Source: a virus. Taken from it: a DNA stretch of 28,379 nt. A model generated the notes under the pieces. That model was not told where the DNA came from. It saw only the letters and a list, made by a program, of their open reading frames with translations, and did no database searches. A program made the translations under genes and the position numbers. Below, one piece after another: positions 26,101-28,379 of the stretch. The DNA lies in the IMG/VR virus record IMGVR_UViG_3300046002_004373, positions 1 through 28,379 of that record; one strand, 5' to 3'. The first letter of the stretch is position 1, and every line of letters begins with the position of its first letter.

Positions 26101-26312
26101 AACCTTACATGATGTCTTTGTTTGAATATCTAGGTTATGCCGCTGGTACTGAAACAGGAAAAGAAGTGTATAGCACTGCAAATAAATTGCGCGAAACTAT
26201 TAGCACTCACAACATTTCTAATCCTAAATACACGGGAAAAGTAATGTTATATCGTAGAGAATTTCTAGATGAATATTTTGGAAATAAAGTATACGAAGGA
26301 GAGAAAAAATAA
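26085..26312 (+). CDS. Hypothetical protein, 75 aa
   Basis: The ATG has the GTT context. The product is charged and mostly helical (SLFEYLGYAAGTETGKEV, then a Lys/Arg-rich C-terminal half), with no Cys, signal or membrane segment. It is located between the promoter at 26033-26063 and queC. Function unknown; it may be co-transcribed with queC. Confidence 0.65.
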   Translation: MEKELKPYMMSLFEYLGYAAGTETGKEVYSTANKLRETISTHNISNPKYTGKVMLYRREFLDEYFGNKVYEGEKK

Positions 26313-26363
26313 TAACGTTTGCCTATACGTTTCAAATACCTGGCACAAATTAAATTATAAATT

Positions 26364-27287
26364 ATGTCTAAAAATCATGTAGTGGTTTCACTTTCAGGTG
26401 GAATGGATAGTAGCACATTGTTACTACGTTGTTTAAAAGAATACTCATCTGTTACGGCCATAAGCTTTGACTATGGTCAAAAACACAGAGTAGAGCTAGA
26501 GAGAGCTCAATCGTTGGTAGATTATTTAAACGGTGCTATTAATGTTTCAACATTTGAACCTATTAAAGTAAACTATCGTCAAATCAAACTAGACGGATTA
26601 GTTGATCTACTAGATTCAGCATTAGTAACAGGAGGTAAAGATGTACCAGAAGGTCATTACGAGCAAGACAATATGAAAGAAACAGTTGTTCCTAACAGAA
26701 ACAAAATGTTTGCTTCTATTGCTCAAGCAGTAGCTTTATCCATTGCAAACCGTACAGAAGAGACTTGTGACATTGCTTTAGGTATTCACGCAGGTGATCA
26801 TGCAATTTATCCTGATTGTAGACAAGAATTTAGAGATGCAGATGATGCAGCCTTTAGAATTGGAAACTGGGATGCAGAAAGAGTAAATTATTTCTCACCT
26901 TATCTTCAAGGAGATAAATTTGATATCTTAAAAGATGGAGAAGTATTATGTAAAGAGTTGGGATTAAATTTTGATGAAGTTTATTCAAGAACTAATACTT
27001 CGTATAAGCCAATTAAAATAGTAACTAGTGGATTTATACAGACATCCCCAGAAAATACAAACTGGACTTCACCTGTAGTGACTTGGTACTCAGATTATAA
27101 ATCAGCATCTTCAGTTGAAAGAATAGAAGCATTTATCAAACTAGGAAGAAAAGATCCAGTTGCTTATGCAGACGAAACAGGACCAGTAACATGGGAGACT
27201 GCAAGAGATGCAGTTCAAAAAGTATTAACAGAACATAACCAACCCCAAACTGATGGTGTTAAGTGGACTGAAACAAGAACTTACTAA
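26364..27287 (+). CDS. queC: QueC-like 7-cyano-7-deazaguanine synthase homologue, zinc site lost, 307 aa
   Basis: The PP-loop ATPase motif LSGGMDSS (residues 10-17) and SFDYGQKH (34-41), then VVPNRN (108-113), IHAGDHAIYPDCR (141-153) and the late VERIEAF (251-257) all match QueC. QueC makes preQ0 from 7-carboxy-7-deazaguanine with ATP and ammonia, by way of the amide (ADG). The four zinc cysteines of QueC are replaced: TWSC by TNTS (S213), and CxxCxxC before VERIEAF by D244, S247 and S250. There is also a ~22-residue insertion between S213 and D244, and the protein is longer than E. coli QueC (231). It may form ADG or preQ0, or do a changed reaction. Confidence 0.88.
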   Translation: MSKNHVVVSLSGGMDSSTLLLRCLKEYSSVTAISFDYGQKHRVELERAQSLVDYLNGAINVSTFEPIKVNYRQIKLDGLVDLLDSALVTGGKDVPEGHYEQDNMKETVVPNRNKMFASIAQAVALSIANRTEETCDIALGIHAGDHAIYPDCRQEFRDADDAAFRIGNWDAERVNYFSPYLQGDKFDILKDGEVLCKELGLNFDEVYSRTNTSYKPIKIVTSGFIQTSPENTNWTSPVVTWYSDYKSASSVERIEAFIKLGRKDPVAYADETGPVTWETARDAVQKVLTEHNQPQTDGVKWTETRTY

Positions 27288-27293
27288 AAAAAG

Positions 27294-27324
27294 TAGGATA
27301 TTAAAAAATAAGTTCGTATATTTA
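27294..27324 (+). promoter_or_regulatory. Host-type promoter before lipoprotein gene
   Basis: TATATTTA (27317-27324) in TTCGTATATTTA; the -33 position reads TAG (27294-27296), a 2/3 match at 20-nt spacing. The surrounding 30 nt are highly similar to the promoter at 25752-25782. Confidence 0.6.
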
Positions 27325-27349
27325 AGTATAGAAATTAATAAAAACAAAA

Positions 27350-27511
27350 ATGAAAAAAGTATTTTTAACATTAGCCTTAGTGGCTTTAGTGGCAGTAAGT
27401 TGTAACAAGGTGACTCCGTCATCTAAATTAACAACAGTAGATTCAACAAAAGTACAAGTCGATTCAGTAAGTATTGACTCAACTTCAATTGATACTACAG
27501 CTGTAAAATAA
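27350..27511 (+). CDS. Small lipoprotein, 53 aa
   Basis: The N-terminus has KK, a hydrophobic core (VFLTLALVALVAVSC) and a lipobox with Cys18, followed by a short Ser/Thr/Asp/Val-rich tail of repeated VDST / IDST units. Such lipoproteins with disordered acidic tails are typical of Bacteroidota phages and hosts. The role may be superinfection exclusion or envelope modification; this is inference from the type of protein. It is transcribed from the promoter at 27294-27324 and lies just upstream of the structured RNA. Confidence 0.75.
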   Translation: MKKVFLTLALVALVAVSCNKVTPSSKLTTVDSTKVQVDSVSIDSTSIDTTAVK

Positions 27512-27514
27512 AAC

Positions 27515-27802
27515 ACACCCCAGTAGATAGGTCCGCCAAGAAAGTCTTTAAACAACGTGGGAACTGCGGCTCTCCCAATGTGGCTGGAATGTTTTATAAA
27601 ATAGTCACCCTACTCTTATAATAAGGGAATCAGTGTAGATAAACAATGCACGATTATAGGAAAGAGGGTGCTAAAAAATTACCAATGCTCGCTGTTAATT
27701 GAGAAGTAGAGTGTATTAATTTCCGAACAAGGGTTTATAGTAGGAAGGCGTCACTTATTGCACTCAATCAGAAACCCTGAAAGACCAAGGTTGGTAAAAA
27801 AA
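27515..27802 (+). ncRNA. Candidate structured non-coding RNA
   Basis: This stretch is gene-free and rich in pairings. Helices: 27602-27611 with 27665-27673 (9 bp, one bulge), which encloses AATC-A-GTG 27628-27635 with CACGATT 27649-27655 (7 bp, one bulge); AGGGTTT 27730-27736 with AAACCCT 27772-27778; and TGGGA 27558-27562 with TCCCA 27573-27577. The loop of this last hairpin carries GCGG (27666 lies elsewhere; the loop copy is 27566-27569), which could pair with CCGC 27533-27536 as a pseudoknot. It runs directly into the tRNA-like element, so both may be one ~375-nt RNA. No known family was recognised. Confidence 0.55.
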
Positions 27803-27890
27803 GAATCGGTTAGTGTCAACGGGAAAGTTCCTGCTAGGGTTAACATGGACGATAAGTCTGGATGAGGGTTCGAATCCCTCACCGATTCCA
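27803..27890 (+). ncRNA. tRNA-like element with T-arm and acceptor but no anticodon arm
   Basis: A 7-bp acceptor AATCGGT (27804-27810) / ACCGATT (27881-27887), extended by G27803-C27888, and a perfect T-arm GAGGG-TTCGAAT-CCCTC (27864-27880) end in CA. Between them is no D-arm or 5-bp/7-nt anticodon arm in any register. Instead there is a long stem TGTCAAC (27814-27820) / GTTAACA (27839-27845) with one C-A mismatch, and a short hairpin GGAC/GTCT (27847-27850 / 27856-27859). TCAACGGGA and GGATGAGGG resemble the D-loop and pre-T-arm of tmRNA, but there is no room for the mRNA domain. Function unknown; see findings. Confidence 0.6.
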
Positions 27891-27899
27891 AATTTTAAG

Positions 27900-27913
27900 A
27901 TTACCGTTCTTTG
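27900..27913 (+). repeat. Left copy of 14-bp inverted repeat
   Basis: ATTACCGTTCTTTG; its exact reverse complement is at 28248-28261. The pair brackets the membrane-anchored coiled-coil gene. Confidence 0.9.
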
Positions 27914-27931
27914 AATTTAAAAAACAAAACT

Positions 27932-28240
27932 ATGGAACAAATTTTAGCATTTGTTTTAGGTGTTAGTATAGCTCTTCTTGTATGGGGAGTTGTGGTAGCG
28001 TTTAAGACAGTAAAGAAAGTAAAGCAGATTGAACAAAAGATTGCAGGACATCAAGAGTGGATTCAAAGAAACGATGAGATGGTGAATCGTAGAATAGATC
28101 AAGAAGTTGATCGAACAAATAATGTCTTCAATGACTGTATCAGACATACAGATTCAAGAGTAGATAAATTAGAACAAAAACTTACATCAATTGACAGAAA
28201 CGGATGTGAGCCAGTTAAAGACAAGTTATTAAAAGGATAA
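27932..28240 (+). CDS. Membrane-anchored coiled-coil protein, 102 aa
   Basis: The ATG at 27932 is preferred to an upstream TTG at 27911, which lies in the inverted repeat. Residues ~3-25 form a hydrophobic segment (ILAFVLGVSIALLVWGVVVAF), followed by a Lys-rich stretch and a long charged coiled coil (~30-85), with two Cys (NDC, NGC) in the C-terminal part. It is likely a single-pass membrane protein with a cytosolic or periplasmic coiled coil, the orientation favouring a cytosolic C-terminus by the positive-inside rule. It is bracketed by perfect inverted repeats and precedes a probable secreted protein. Confidence 0.75.
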   Translation: MEQILAFVLGVSIALLVWGVVVAFKTVKKVKQIEQKIAGHQEWIQRNDEMVNRRIDQEVDRTNNVFNDCIRHTDSRVDKLEQKLTSIDRNGCEPVKDKLLKG

Positions 28241-28247
28241 ATTAACC

Positions 28248-28261
28248 CAAAGAACGGTAAT
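28248..28261 (-). repeat. Right copy of 14-bp inverted repeat
   Basis: CAAAGAACGGTAAT, exact reverse complement of 27900-27913, starting 8 nt after the stop of the enclosed gene. Confidence 0.9.
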
Positions 28262-28379
28262 TATTAAAAAACTATTATACATAATATATTTCATCCCATT
28301 ACTATGCTATTCTCAGAATATCATAATAGGAGACTCACAAACACCTTACATTGATAAAAATTCAAATAAGGTAGAAAAC
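28260..28379 (+). CDS. Probable secreted protein with GDS motif (3' partial)
   Basis: This frame is open to the window end. From the non-canonical ATT at 28260, the product begins with two Lys and a hydrophobic segment (LLYIIYFIPLLCYS), a signal peptide or lipoprotein signal, then IIIGDSQTPYID. GDSQ is the nucleophile motif of SGNH/GDSL-type hydrolases, so this may be a cell-wall or envelope esterase, but only ~25 residues of the mature part are visible. No ATG exists between the upstream in-frame stop (28230-28232) and the signal sequence; ATT, or the ATT at 28263, is the likely start. The start region overlaps the right inverted repeat. Confidence 0.55.
   Translation, partial: MIKKLLYIIYFIPLLCYSQNIIIGDSQTPYIDKNSNKVEN

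Noticed and set aside
27786-27795. Terminator at ACCAAGGTTGGT
   Set aside because: The loop would be only two bases and the following run is A, not T, on the transcribed strand.
27803-27890. Ordinary tRNA gene
   Set aside because: Acceptor and T-arm are good, but I tested all registers for a 17-nt anticodon arm in the interior and none forms; no D-arm either.
27515-27890. tmRNA or RNase P RNA
   Set aside because: The size and 3' end suit tmRNA, but the acceptor 5' strand is only ~80 nt upstream, leaving no room for the mRNA domain, and no tag ending in Ala-Ala was found. RNase P signature segments are absent.
27911-27931. TTG start at 27911 for the membrane gene
   Set aside because: It lies within the inverted repeat; the ATG at 27932 gives a clean hydrophobic N-terminus.

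Overview
The window is a stretch of a long-tailed, T4-like (contractile-tail) bacteriophage genome, AT-rich and with every recognisable gene on the + strand. The host is very probably a member of the Bacteroidota, most likely a flavobacterium. Six promoters fit the Bacteroidota primary-sigma pattern TTG-N20-TAnnTTTR. Shine-Dalgarno sequences are essentially absent and many starts instead carry a GTT immediately before ATG. A small lipoprotein and a signal-peptide protein also fit. No lysogeny genes are seen.

Region 1 (1-15141) is the tail module: a neck or tail-terminator-like protein fused to a Pro/Ser/Ile/Thr repeat and a LamG-like domain (cut by the window start), a small zinc-ribbon protein, a coiled-coil protein, tail sheath, tail tube, two overlapping tail-assembly genes (gp26/gp51-like) joined at a T7 run, the tape measure, and baseplate genes including a hub protein with a C-terminal muramidase-like domain. 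Several genes are preceded by a repeated AATATTTATAATAAACA-type motif, a candidate late promoter, and two GAAA-tetraloop hairpin terminators punctuate the module.

Region 2 (15130-22357) begins at a host-type promoter and carries replication and recombination: a compact family A DNA polymerase, a 151-aa unknown, a gp32-like single-stranded DNA-binding protein, UvsX/RecA, a FEN/RNase H-type nuclease, a DnaB-type helicase, and the ribonucleotide reductase small subunit. The large subunit NrdA follows (22364-24076).

Region 3 (24089-27287) has nucleotide metabolism and an apparent 7-deazaguanine pathway: a QueD-like enzyme, thioredoxin, a short TGT/DpdA-like base transglycosylase, three small proteins and a QueC-like enzyme. 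Together they suggest synthesis and insertion of a 7-deazaguanine into nucleic acid, most plausibly phage DNA as protection against restriction. Both Que-like enzymes have unusual metal sites: QueC has lost all four zinc cysteines and QueD keeps only one of the three canonical zinc histidines.

Region 4 (27313-28379) holds a 53-aa lipoprotein, a roughly 380-nt gene-free stretch that folds into nested helices and ends in a tRNA-like element without an anticodon arm, a membrane-anchored coiled-coil gene bracketed by perfect 14-bp inverted repeats, and the start of a probably secreted protein. The structured RNA, the inverted repeats and the altered deazaguanine enzymes are the least conventional content.
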